DNA from: Pseudovirgaria hyperparasitica
Lineage: Eukaryota; Ascomycota; Dothideomycetes; Acrospermales; Acrospermaceae
Assembly: GCF_010093815.1 (NCBI RefSeq)
Contig: NW_022985553.1
Location: 623,511-687,510, forward strand
Length of the DNA stretch: 64,000 nt
Direction of reading: 5' to 3'
Each line of letters starts with the position of its first letter. Within the stretch, counting starts at the first letter, position 1. Below the pieces are notes generated by a model that did not search any database, had not been told where the DNA came from, and saw only the letters and a list, made by a program, of their open reading frames with translations. Both the position numbers and the translations under genes were made by a program. Shown here piece by piece: positions 11,687 through 23,330 of the stretch.

Positions 11687-12877
11687 ATGCGCTCCTGGCG
11701 AGTTGTGACTGTCAACTTCCAACAAGTCTTTTCACCAGCCCTCTGCATCCGCCACCATCTCCCAAGAACCGCAAAACATACATCGACCGCAGCCCTTCCG
11801 TCACGTCTCATCCAACGCCGAACCTTCCATGTCTCGCGTCCACGACAGATGCCGGAAATCTCGGCGGCGGCGGAAATGATCATCGTACCCAGCCACTATC
11901 TCCTCACTACACTTCATGGCTTCGGTCTGCCCTGGTTCGCCGCCATACCCGCCGGAGCCCTTCTTGTGCGCTGCCTCTTCCTTCTCATCTCCGAGATCCC
12001 TGCCGCGAAGCGCGCTCAGCGTTTGCACAACTACATCCTGCCTGTAGGCTACGCGCGACAGCCAGTCGTCGCGGAAGAGACTCGAAGGCAGTGGTCCCGG
12101 GTGACGAGAAATCGCGCGCTGATCAAAAAAGAGGTAGAGCTAGCAGTGAGAAAGGATGGAGAGCTGGTAAGGAAGAGATTTGGCGCAGATAGCTGGTATC
12201 ACGAACTAGCAAGGTTCGTGGCATTACAAACTGGGCAGTTGGCCGTTTTCCTTAGCATGGCAGAGACCGTGAGGAGGCTGTCGGGGGCGAAGATTGGGCT
12301 TCTAGGCATGCTTGCGAACTGGAGGTCTGGGTGGAAGCCTGATGCCGTGGATGGTGCGGTAGAAGCTGTCGGGACGACGGATGCTTCGCAGATTGCTGCT
12401 TCACCGGCAATTGACGTTTATTTCCCTCTTCAGACACTGGATGACTGCATCAGTGTACCTGCCAAGCCCTCAATCGCATCCACGATAACCACATCCGCGC
12501 AGCCCCACGAATGGTTCGACCCGTCCATGGCCACGGAAGGCTTCCTCTGGTTCACGAATCTCTGCACCGCTGATCCCTCCGCGGTCGTCCTGCCCGGTCT
12601 AGTATGTCTCTCGATGCTGGCAAACATTCGCATGTCGAGCGGATTGCAGAGTATACGCGATACCAGCGGCCCGACTTTGGGCACCAGGATTTTATCACTT
12701 CTCAGCATCGCTATCTTCCCGTTCATCAAGGACTTTCCGGCTGCGGTGCTGTATTACTGGTTTTGTAGCCAGTTCTTTCTTGGGACGAGTAGATTGTTGG
12801 TTCGGTGGTGGATACCAAAGTCGAATCCAGTGAAGTCTCGAAAGCCGCCGGTCGATCCACCTTCCTTCAAAGGCTGA
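11687..12877 (+). CDS. COX18: Cox18-like mitochondrial membrane insertase (Oxa1/YidC family)
   Basis: A single-exon gene for about 396 residues. The N-terminus is rich in Arg/Ser/Thr and lacks acidic residues (RTFHVSRPRQ), as expected of a mitochondrial targeting peptide. It is followed by HGFGLPWFAAIPAGALLVRC, which matches the first transmembrane helix region of Oxa1-superfamily insertases of the Cox18 branch (HG..W....I..T...R). Further hydrophobic segments lie at LARFVALQTGQLAVFLSM, AVVLPGLVCLSMLANI and LSLLSIAIFPFIKDFPAAVLYYW. Yeast Cox18 exports the C-tail of Cox2 across the inner membrane for cytochrome oxidase assembly. The ATG at 11687-11689 is the first in the frame. Assignment to Cox18 rather than Oxa1 rests on the HG-W-IP signature and length, and is from memory of the family. 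Confidence 0.8.
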   Translation: MRSWRVVTVNFQQVFSPALCIRHHLPRTAKHTSTAALPSRLIQRRTFHVSRPRQMPEISAAAEMIIVPSHYLLTTLHGFGLPWFAAIPAGALLVRCLFLLISEIPAAKRAQRLHNYILPVGYARQPVVAEETRRQWSRVTRNRALIKKEVELAVRKDGELVRKRFGADSWYHELARFVALQTGQLAVFLSMAETVRRLSGAKIGLLGMLANWRSGWKPDAVDGAVEAVGTTDASQIAASPAIDVYFPLQTLDDCISVPAKPSIASTITTSAQPHEWFDPSMATEGFLWFTNLCTADPSAVVLPGLVCLSMLANIRMSSGLQSIRDTSGPTLGTRILSLLSIAIFPFIKDFPAAVLYYWFCSQFFLGTSRLLVRWWIPKSNPVKSRKPPVDPPSFKG

Positions 12878-15025
12878 GGAAAAGATACCAGCTGGCAATA
12901 GAGTGATGGCCCGAGTGGTGTGTCCATTCACTGCGTGTGATCCTCAGACCAAATGAAGCTCAAAGGATACAGGGTCTATCTTCCATGACGACTAGATCTG
13001 GGAACGCTCCTCGAATGCGAGGTAAGGGAGATTGGCTTGGACTGCTGGATACGTATCAGCTTTTCCCTAAATGGCTTCAAAGAGTCGCTTCTACGCCTGA
13101 GCTACGGACCGTGACCCAACCTCATCAGCCACTGGTATACACATCACCAACAGCAAATCCGAGACAAAGAACATCCAGAAGCCCACACCTAGTGGTAGTG
13201 TTTGCTCGCCTGCGTCTAATGCAATTTGGGCACGAATGACAAATGACCCAGCGCACAATTAAGCGCCTCACATCATTCGCTGCGTGGCTCCAAAAGAGAC
13301 CGGGAAGCTTCTCTAAGTGGTAAAAAATGTTTGATGAGCCTAGCCACAGAGATAGTACAAATAGATATCTACCTCTATCCCATCATGAAATCATATGATC
13401 AATGTCCGCTCTCATATTATGCCCAAGTCCAGGGCTGTGTCATCTCGTGTTACGTAGAAGGGGGATGTGTATCAGAAACATGTGCTAGATGTGTTAGTCT
13501 TCTTCAAGTAAGATGATTGTCAGTATTCTCACCTCGATCATTGATTTTACCGATCAATATGTTCTGGAATCTGTATCGGTAAAAGCAAGCTATACATGCT
13601 ATCATGTCTAGCCATCTGAGCCAAGACGCCAATCATGAACAGAGTAGAGGACGAGATGTGTAGGGACGAGAGTATCGCGAGGGAGGGGTACGGCTACATA
13701 TTCAGAATATTCAGAATATGGCTTGAAGATAAGTCGATGTGTAGATAGCTGGTTTTGTCTGTTTATACTAGCCTTTGCGTCGCTCAAGGATCAATGAGCA
13801 TGAGAATCGAGAATGTAAGGGGCTTGATCTTGTCGATTATATAAAACTCGACACAGACAGGCCGGGCAAGCAGTGGAGCAGGTAGAAGAACCTGACAAAA
13901 ATACGGACACACGGTCTTGCCAAATGGCTCCTACAGATCAAAATGACATTCGAGATTCATTAACACGTGATGATAAGGATAGTTTGTTAGGATACCATTG
14001 TAGTAGTGAGGATAATGGATCTTACTGCTGGTCAATGGCGTTGTATCAATCATCTTTCGAGTTTCTGCCGGGCAACAGCGACAAGTCAAGGGTTTGGACT
14101 GAAGAATAAACAATAGTACAGTCGTACCCTGATAACTTGGAGGAAGATAGAAATTCAGACTGCCTGCTGAATGGGCGGTCATGATCATATAACGAATCCT
14201 GTCAGCTTGTCTCACGGTCTGGTTCGAGTAGAATCCTACTGGTACGGTTAGAACGAATGTCCCAATTGTATTCAGACGCTTAGACTGCTTCGGATGGAAC
14301 ATGATATTTCTCCTGAGTCACCGCTCGAAGCAAGTATTCTTCTATTGGACATCTGAACGAGAGACAGACAGACAGAGTGGTTCATGGTGACGTAGCCTGC
14401 GCGATATACGAGGCCGATTACGCAAGTGAATCCCATCTATGTTCCTATTCTTTTGCGAGTGGAAAGGTAGTGGAGGGCTATGTTCCAGGGGGTCTCTTGC
14501 CATGATTCACTTGCGGGCTACTACCTTTTCTTACATTTCGAGAAGTTGGACTGAATACCATGTATTACTATTGTATTTCCAATTGCGTTCTCTGATTCAT
14601 GTTCCGCGAGTGGACTAACCTTGAAAGATTGAGGGACTCGCCGCAGCCGTGTTCTGTCCGAATAGCACTGTTAGCGCAGAACACAGCTTTCATTGAGTGA
14701 ATGCAACCCCGGGCCTCGGAGCTGTATGATTCGCTGGCTGCAGGCTTACAGGAAAAGTGAATCTCTGTTTTGCAGTTGTGCTTGCCTGTACTCGCCTGTG
14801 CTCTGGTTGATAGTTCATCATCAATAAGTAACACCTATTGTGCCCCGACAATAGAACCCCTAACAACGCTCAATACAAGAATTAAGCTCGGACTCATCCA
14901 TCCAGTGATAACTCTACTATAAGAACCTCCCACCTCTCTGCCCTTCTTCCATCCTCAGACCTCTCACTACAACCTCCTCAAACACCCAATTCCTCAACCC
15001 ACAACCACCACTGCCCTCCTCTCCA
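12878..15025. other. intergenic region, no gene seen
   Basis: About 2.1 kb downstream of COX18, moderately AT-rich. It contains a short repeated motif (ATTCAGAATATTCAGAATAT) near 13700-13720. Short frames are present but none has an ATG, family resemblance and consistent splicing together. Confidence 0.45.
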
Positions 15026-15298
15026 ATGGCCGTCACCACAAGAAGAAATCGCCAGCCAACCCGCCGCTTCGACCCCGACCCTCCCACCACCAAGCCCACC
15101 CTCAAGCGCAAAGCAGAGACTCCCGTACCGGCCAGCGGAGCAGCTGGATCTGCTCCGCGTAAGCGCCAGAAAGTCACTGTCCAGGCTGCCCCTTCCGCCA
15201 TTCCACCTCCCCGCCACGCCACAAATCTGCCTCTCATCACCCTTTCCCCCGACCCCTCCCGGCCCTGGGTGTCATTTGCGGTGGGCAGCGCGCAGTAA
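15026..15298 (+). CDS. doubtful small basic protein, frame continues past a stop
   Basis: ATG 15026 opens a 90-codon frame with a basic, Pro-rich, nuclear-like N-terminus (RRNRQPTRRFD, TLKRKAET, APRKRQKVTVQ) that ends at TAA 15296-15298. The same frame then stays open to a clear donor (GTAAGT at 15329). After a 60-bp intron (15329-15388, TATAG acceptor) it continues in phase to 15865. The simplest alternatives are a genuine 90-residue protein, or an originally longer two-exon gene of about 260 codons interrupted by one stop. The second-exon protein (RLAEFSVRDVVLCLG onward) matches no family I know, and the opposite strand is open too, so coding status is uncertain. I assign no function. Confidence 0.33.
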   Translation: MAVTTRRNRQPTRRFDPDPPTTKPTLKRKAETPVPASGAAGSAPRKRQKVTVQAAPSAIPPPRHATNLPLITLSPDPSRPWVSFAVGSAQ

Positions 15299-16065
15299 AG
15301 GGCGGTTCTCTCGCGGGACCGGATCACCGTAAGTTTTTCCCTGCTCAACATTCATCGATTTCGGGCTGTTGGCTAACGAGATGTATAGCGGCTCGCCGAG
15401 TTCAGTGTCCGGGATGTGGTGCTCTGCCTTGGCGCGCCTGGAGCGCGCTATCGCATCATCGGGGGTCCGCACTGGGTGCCGGTGTGCAAGGGGCTGGCGT
15501 ACAGCCTGGAGCGTCTGAGTCCTGTGTCAGAGAGGGAGCCAGCACCGGCGCCGGAAGTTGTGAGGCAGGGGGCTTTGAGCCTTCTGAGAAGAGTGAGTTT
15601 GCTTTCGACGTCTTGGTACATGGAGACTGACAGGGGTAGGGTGCTCGTGGAGATGGTGTTCGCTCTGGAGAGAGGCGTGGAGCTCGGGGGTTGTTGCAGG
15701 TGCCCAGGAGGGCGGATGTGGAGGAGAGGAGTGTTTATTGGGGGTGTAGGGTGTAGATTTTGTGCTCCCAGGAGGGGAGAAGGGTTGTTGTGTCCGTTGG
15801 ATAGGGCTCTAGAAGGCATACTCGATCGATATCGAGGAGATGTAGAAATGCTATGCTTCAATTGACGATCTTTACATCCTTGAGTTATATTCCATACTAA
15901 GTATGCACGAGTATTGTGACAGCTACAGACATGTCACACCACCAGATCTGAAGTACTGCGCGGGGTCGAGCCAGAACACTTTCGGTCGTATGATACTATT
16001 AGGAGTCGAGGATATCGATAAAGCGAGTTAACATTCCATTCATCATTAAAGACCGACAATACTTC

Positions 16066-16080
16066 TTCTTCTTCTTCTTT
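16066..16080 (+). repeat. CTT-rich microsatellite upstream of methyltransferase start
   Basis: A run of about five CTT units lies roughly 20 bp before the ATG at 16098. Pyrimidine-rich tracts at this place are common in filamentous-fungal promoters and 5' leaders. Confidence 0.6.
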
Positions 16081-16097
16081 ACTTGATAAGAATCGAC

Positions 16098-17208
16098 ATG
16101 AGCGCTGCAGTTATACAGTCAAGTCATTCCGATGACTTTAAGAAGCCACAAAGTGCTCCGAGGGATTATGCTTTCGTTCGGGAATGGAATGATGCAGTTA
16201 GGTACGTGAGATATGTTACTTCCGAATATACATGTTAATGACATTACTGCTAGACTCGCGCAGCAGCATTGGATATGGTCCTATATCATGGATGAGAAGT
16301 ACCCGCTACATCCAGCAGCACAAGCTCTTGTCAGCGCGGACAATCCCACTCGTGAGCCGGTCCATATAGCAGATGTCGGCTGTGGAAACGGGTTGGTCTG
16401 TATATCGACAGATGCGTGAGATTCTAACACCATATTACAGGACCTGGCTTCTTGACTTGTACCGCAAGATGCCTCAAACCATGTGCGACAAAGTGTTTTA
16501 CGTGGGGACGGATCTTTCGTCGGACTATCTGCCACCGACTGGGGACATGCCACAGAACATGACGTTTTCTACCCTTGATTTGTATGGTGACATGCCGGCC
16601 GACTTTATCGGAAAGTTCGACGTTGTCCATATCCGCATGTTTGCGGTAGTGGTCAAGGGTAATGATCCAACATCTTTGTTGCAGAACGTTGTGAAGATGC
16701 TGAAGCCAGGTGGTATCCTCCAGTACGATCTCACTCTGACGTGTGGTATCCTGTTGACATTTCCCAGATGGGACGAGATGGCAGTCGCATCCTGCAGGGC
16801 CATCGCTTCAATCAATGGTGTCAGTACGATGGCTTCGGAGGAGTGGATCAAGGCCCTCTTTGAGAAGTTCAAGATTAGTTTCGACTCGTCATACGAGTAG
16901 GACACGCCTGCTACCACTTTCTAGAACATGGACGCTGACAAATGTATAGATGGATCCTACATCTGAGCGAATACTTTGAGACAGTGGGTCTGAAGATCGT
17001 TGACTCAGTGCACATGGAATGTCCGAAGGAGCTTCGACGAACCATGACCAGTAACATCATCACAGCTTCTGAAAATCTGTCACGATCTATGTCCAGAGAT
17101 GAAAGCTGGATTGGCAAATGGAGTGCGATGATGGCAGAGGTCAACCAGGGTGTCTGTATGGTTCAAGATACGGTGATGGTGGTCGGACAGAAGCCTACTA
17201 TATCGTAA
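16098..17208 (+). CDS. SAM-dependent methyltransferase, UMTA/LaeA-like
   Basis: Four exons (16098-16201, 16254-16391, 16441-16896, 16950-17208) give a 318-residue protein; the three introns are 49-53 bp and all GT-AG. The SAM-binding motif I is plain at about residues 73-81 (IADVGCGNG, next TW), interrupted by intron 2. It is followed by YVGTDLSSDYLPP (motif II acidic region), KFDVVHIRMFA and the post-motif VVKMLKPGGILQYDL. This arrangement is typical of class I methyltransferases of the fungal UMTA/LaeA group, many of which sit in or regulate secondary-metabolite loci. The substrate cannot be read from sequence. No biosynthetic backbone gene was seen near it. Confident for the fold, unsure of the subgroup. 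Confidence 0.85.
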
Positions 17209-19286
17209 ATCTGACAAGCACTGCCACATAATGATATAGTAGACTCGTAGTCACCACAGCACGCGTTAGCTTTTTGGTCAGAAAGGGGCACTTCAGTGAG
17301 GCTCTTGACACACGATGTACCAACCTCCTGCAGTGTAGATATCCCCAGAGCATCTTTAACGTGCTATGTTCATGTTAACAAGCGCAAAAATACTACAGCA
17401 TCAATAATATAGTGAGCCTTCTACTTGTCAGCCCATGTCTGGTGCATCATCGGGAGCCCCAACCGTGCACCTAGAGACCCTAACCACGGTCCGAGCCTCG
17501 CTTGGTGCGCCTGTATGGCTCAAGCTTCGAAGTTCGACGATCTAAATTTTTCGTCTGCTTAGCCATAAGGAGGATGGACTGCTCTCCTATCTAGATCAGT
17601 TTCATGTTGGAGTTCACTCTGCAGCTTATCAATCGACACTACGACCCCCCCAGCTCCTCATCCTGTTGGCTCCACGTGTAAATTAAGCTTACAACCAGAC
17701 GCCCTACTAACCTAACCAAGTAAGGACTCGCTCTGGTTTAGCGAGACCCAACAATTAACTACCTCACTATAGCGATCGAAGCTACAGCAGAATGACAGCT
17801 GGTTTTCCTGGTGGAGCTAATACGATGGATGCTTCGCAGTCCCTTCCTTTCAGTCCTCTTCCGTTGAGGTGCATCTGAAGAATTATATCAGTAGACTCAC
17901 ACAAGATTGACGGGTATCCTGTCCACCACGCTTCATGCAAGTGTTGAATGTTCATCACCATCCTATAGTCCCAATTACGGTAATACGTGCGAGCTAAAGA
18001 TCGATCATCGGGTGGTCTCATTAGCTGGGTCACGCATGGTACTGAGCACGGTGGGGAAACGGAAACTTTTCGCCGTTCTCGTCAACTTTTTGTCTCCATC
18101 AAGTCTCCATCAAGCCTGCTCGGTGACCCGGCAATGCCGATCTCAGACGGTCTATGGTGCTATGACGTTTCAATTGACCGTGCAAGGCTGTGCTGCCTTG
18201 ACTCCAACGGTCGCGCGGCAATACACGCGCGTCTAGTACCCTCAATGCATTCATGATAGGATCACAGACCACAATGCTGTACACGGACGCAGAATACTAC
18301 CCTAGTTACAACATCTTGGATATTTTGAGGTCCAGGTTGGGCTAGTCTACGGTCACGTTGTCACACTTTATACCTAATCTCACATGCAGCGCTCGATGCT
18401 TTATTGGTCTGCTGGAATCCTTAACATGGCATTTGTGGAACCGATAGCCCTCCTTCTATCTCGCCTCCATGGTGCGTCACTCGAGAATCCATCCAAGGGT
18501 CACCGTCCCTGTTAAGCGATATCAGCCACGCTGGGTACGGCTATTTCCAGCATCCTAGCGGACATATTTGAGTCATCTGAAACATATCCATTTAGTCAGA
18601 CTATGTGAAACGTTGGGGTGTAGTATTGTCTGTTATTGCCTACACCGGACTGCAACCGTCCATCACATATGTCAATTGGCGTCAGATGTCAAGGTCCATT
18701 ACCACGTTGTATGGCGAAGCACGCGAGTACGCCAATTAGAGGTGCAATTAGCCGAGCCTAAGTATTGAATACTCCAGCCTTGAAAATCTGGGTCTGGTCC
18801 TGCAGGCGGCCAGGGGTGATTGGCGTGCGGGAGGGATGCACAGGTCTGCCTGGTGGTCTGCCTAGCCTTGGCAGCCGCGGCTCAACGAAGGTAAGATCAA
18901 CCCCCCTGTGGACGGAAACAATAGCAATCGGCATCTCGGTCTGAATATGGTTCCATACCCCGGCCGCATAGGACCCTATATGCTTAATATCATGGTCTCA
19001 GTTGATGATAGTTCAGGAGTTTCATGTGTCCAAATAGTACGTCCCATAGCCCTGGGAGGCCCCCCAAAGAGTAGAATCATTGTGACCGTCCTAGATATCG
19101 TGACAAAAACAAACATCACAGATCTCTTGCAGAGCAAGCCACCTGCAAGCTAACATAGAGCCCTGCAAAAGAATGCGAAGTGTGATATGGCTGTGTCAGC
19201 TTACAATCGCTCGTAAGAAGTCACACCAATATCGAATCCAAGCCATGAACTCCTTTACCCATGCCCCTCTCGCTAAAAGTACGAAC
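17209..19286. other. intergenic region, no gene seen
   Basis: About 2.1 kb between the convergent 3' ends of the methyltransferase and the Clr5 gene. A plus-strand 81-codon frame at 18908-19153 is protein-like but has no recognised relatives or splice partners. Nothing else stands out. Confidence 0.45.
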
Positions 19287-20281
19287 TCAACGACTCCCAT
19301 ATCCTGGTGCAGTTCGATAATATGTGGAATAATCGACCCCCGAGTACAATATTGGATCAGGGTATGCAGTGCTTGTGGATGGCGAATACCCCATAGAAGT
19401 GGCAGCAGTGTGTGATACTGAGCCAACCTGGGGGTAGGCGTAGTTGTATGTTGCAGGAGTGACTATGGCTTGCTCTACCTCTCCATAGGTAAAGGCATAG
19501 TTAGGTCCAGGACTTGTATAGTTCGTGTTGTACCAAGTCATGGCCTCGTCTGAAGAAACGGGCATCATTGATGACATCCTCTCTGGAGCTGGAGTATCGT
19601 TTTCTAGAGACAGTGTGTCGTTTTCTAGAGACAGTTCTGATGGTGAACTAGCTGATGCGTACATGTTTGGGCTGGTTGGAGGCGTTTTGTACGTTAGATA
19701 TGGAGGGATTTCTGCAATTGTTAGCATGCCGATAGTTGACATAACGATGATGAATCTAAACCTACGAACTTCTTCGAACATATCATCCTTTGTTATCTTG
19801 CCCTTCTTCCGCGCTTCACTCTCATACCGGTCAATTTTTGCTTGGGAAATCAGTTCACCGCGTAAGAAGAATTCTGTCCGGATGCCTGGGCGTTCTCGTT
19901 CCCTCTCACGCCTTTTCTTCAGCATTGCTTTGTAGTCAGACCCTCCAGTTCTCTTCTTCATGCCCCACTTTCGGAGCTGACTCTTCCACTGCTTTTCGCT
20001 GGGACCAGTATCAGCTGGAATGTTGAGAAAATAAGGAATACCGGAACATACGTTGCATGAAAAGCGTAAGTGTCTTCCATGTATGTCATCACAGTCCTTA
20101 ATTCCTGCTGAGCATATAGTTGTTCGATTTCTGCTCTGTGGCTGTTCCAGTCCCGCTGGTGTAGGGTCTGGCGAGGTTGACTTTGCCGATCAAACATGTG
20201 GATGTTGAACTGATTGTGATGATGTATCCAGAAGTCCATTTTGGGTTCTTCGGTCTTGATATGTATAGGTGCTTCGACCAT
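19287..20281 (-). CDS. Clr5-domain protein
   Basis: Exons 20281-20052, 19998-19766 and 19711-19287 encode 295 residues. The Clr5 domain (Pfam family named after S. pombe Clr5, a silencing factor) spans the first splice: RDWNSHRAEIEQLYAQQELR, VMTYMEDTYAFHATEKQW, then LRKWGMKKRT. The Trp-x(n)-LY, VM-x2-M and KWGMKK features are characteristic. A highly basic stretch follows (LKKRRERERERPG), consistent with DNA or chromatin binding. The C-terminal 130 residues are Ser/Thr/Tyr/Pro-rich and probably disordered. The second intron (19712-19765) is 54 bp, a multiple of three without a stop, with a good branch site (GCTAAC) near a GCAG acceptor. An unspliced product would simply add 18 residues. Many fungi carry expanded sets of such genes; the role of this one is unknown. 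Confidence 0.85.
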
Positions 20282-23200
20282 CTGGATCTGTCTCAGGTGA
20301 AACTTATGGAGGTAACAAGGCGACTAGGCAACCGAGCCAACAGCTTAATGAAGAAGTCCCGGAGTAGAAAGGCTCCAGATATAGCAGTGTGACAGAAATG
20401 TACCCTTCAGCGAGTCAGGAAAGGTGACGTAAACAACTGTTGTACAGTGCCGCTCTATGCAATGCTAGTAGACCAACGGTTCATGGGCTCCAAGCAGATC
20501 GAATGGCAAATGATTGCAGAGAGGTCAACGCAACGTCCAACACTGGTGCCGTAAGTCGAAGAAGCAGTGACGAACAAACATGGAATGAACCTACATGTGG
20601 CGTATGCTTGATTCTTGAGGGTCGGCAAGCCGGGAGAACGTGGGGAGCATATATCGACATCTTGAGACGGGTATGAACGACGACACTAACCCAGAGCAAC
20701 GGTTCTGATGATCCCTGGGGGGGCCAAGGAGTGGCTGTTGGCTCAGGAGGGGGGGGAGGGAGAGGAGAACTTTGAATTGGCCAAGAAGCCGTAGCCCCCA
20801 TTATGGTTGTCTGCTCCGATCATCTAGCCTGTTCACACTTATCACGATGTGCTTATGGTTTTGTCTTCACTTAAGTCAGCCTCAGCTCTGCCAAATGGGG
20901 TTTGAAGCGCGAGCTGTTTTAACGCCTTTTTTCGGCCACTCGCCGGGTGAAGCTGGGTCCGTGCGCTCCGTGCGTCTGTCGTCGACGAGCATAATGAGAA
21001 ACACGCCGCCCGATCTCATGAACACCGCCCATTCCTAATTCTAAACTTGTCCAGTAATTCGCGAACTCATCCGATATAATTATAGCACCCACAAGCCATC
21101 GACTTATTCATCCACCCAGCGTCTACCAGTTCCACCACCAGCCTCGAAGGCGTCGCAACACGCTACGCAAGTGCCATGCATAACTCGACAGCTTTACGCA
21201 GTCATTGTAGGTTGTACCGCAACGGTATTGGATAGATACACTTCGGCACCGACAGGCCCGAATCTATTTCCTATCGCCGCATCTTGACCTCTTGGGAAAG
21301 GACGAATGCTTCAAGCTGTCTAGCAGGATACAATGCAACAAGACCTGCTGTCCTAATCAGTGTCTCTTACTCAACTGACATAGCCACAAAGCGTGGAATT
21401 TGGATGCAGAAATCGTCGTACTAAGGTCAAATTTCAGGGCAGGGCCCACCAAGACATCCTTAATAGGGATTTGGACGAAACTTGATCGTCGCACTGCCCA
21501 TTTCATGCGCCTCTGGAGCATCCAATGGTTCTGTAGTCAGGTCGACGAAGCCAAGGTACGTATTCTATACAGTGCGAACTATATACTCGTTAGAATAGTC
21601 AGAAAGTTCTGAGCTAATTGCAGATGATTCTTCCATTGGTAGCTGCATTCGTGTTGATATTGCGGCCCCCGTCACAGACCCTATCCTAAGTTGCCGAACC
21701 TGACTACCAGAGCAACTGATTGCAACAAACGATCTAAGTTGCGGTAACAAGCGCTTCCTATTTTGATTCTAGAAAGATATGTTTCTGTCGACCGTTTCAC
21801 GCCCAAAAATTACGAGGCTTAGACCATCTTATGTGCTATATGTTGTGAGATCACGTTTCCAGCGTTTCTATGCTGCTCGTCCTCTCGCTTGTATTGCCTT
21901 ATTTGTTATATGCTACTAAACGGTAAACACGAAAGTAAAGCCGGTATTTTAAGGTCTGCGTCGTGCAAGATCGCAGAACTGACTACCATTGAAGATATGT
22001 ATCAGATCGTGAAAGGCTCAGGACAATTCACAGCTACGTTGAATGCTAGCCTCCGAGTCCGGCAGGTCCTGAGGTGTTGGAAAACCATCCTCTTCTCGGC
22101 GTAGCATCTATACCCGGTTCCAAATATGGTAATTCGGCGCCGGGAGCTGGTATGCTTATGCTTGTTGTATGTGGGTTCTGTGAAAGCGGATATTCCGCAC
22201 TCGCACTTCATCCAACACTATCATCCCTCGGTCTCTACGGGTATGTTGGTATGAACCAAAAATTTCATTTGCAAAGTTCTGTAGTGCAAGTGTTTTCGGT
22301 ACCCGCGGGTACTGCGTGGAGAACGCCTTGCCACTAATTAGTCAGAAGAAAAGAAACCGGCTATCCCCTTCGTGCTCCAACAGCAGCTAGCAGCACTGAC
22401 AGCTCTGCAATCGATTTCAGCCCCAATGACAGAATGCTAAATTACGACTTCGATGTATAACAGAAGATATCATGTGCGTTGTACAAGCTCGAGTCATCTC
22501 GTGGCACCGAGCGTTTACTTTTGAGGATTCGATCGGTGCAATATGCCGTACGCCACCGCTAATCACAAGTCAGCAAAGCTTAGATACTATTAGCTTCAAT
22601 AGACTGCTTCCCGTACCTACGGGTACAGTGACCAGAATATGGTCTCAAGTTACAAAAATGACCAGAACATGACCATGGAATATTTCTTAATACTAGCGCT
22701 ATGATATGGAGGACCACTAAATAGGCAAAATGCTTCGACTATGAATCCGAATTCCAATTTTGGAACTCCATGTTTCAATTGACACCAGTCTAAAAAAGAT
22801 GTGTTGGTTTGACCAGATGCGGATAAGAATGCTGACACCAGAAATACTTCTTTCTGCAACTCATCATACCTCAGTCCAGTCGTCGATATTTGAGAATGGA
22901 CAGCTCTGCCTGGACGGTTACAATGTCCAATTCCGCTATCAAATCCAAGGACGTAGGTGCTTCTAACCATCAAACTTGGTCGTCGCGAGTGTGCTAACTG
23001 CTCGTCAACACCAAGACACTACCATATGGCGAGTTCCCCCATGACGCTGGCGTCCTCAACTGTGGCTATACGATGCGTCGATGGCTGAATCAAGAACAAG
23101 GAGAAGAAGAATGGATATCAAATGAAATTGTCGATACAAAGTCTACCAGCCAGAGCGTCAAGCACTGCAGTGCTGACGGACGGACGGGATATGAGACAGG

Positions 23201-23330
23201 AATGTGACGTAGAAAGATTTATTGGGTATCTGTTTTAAAAAGGACGCTAAACGCTTTTGCTTCCCGTCATCTATTTCTTGAATTGGCTATGTATTTTCGG
23301 AAGATTCAAAAGATTGTCAATCTTGGTAAA
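20282..23330. other. 3-kb gene-poor intergenic region
   Basis: Holds the Clr5 promoter and the eIF2B-beta 3' UTR. It includes G-runs near 20717-20762. A minus-strand frame of about 107 codons at 22650-22973 is the longest clean one, but it lacks recognised relatives. No transposon features seen. Confidence 0.45.

Noticed and set aside
16891-16899. Apparent early stop of the methyltransferase after SSYE
   Set aside because: The stop lies in a normal 53-bp GT-AG intron; splicing joins SSYE to WILHLSEYFE in frame.
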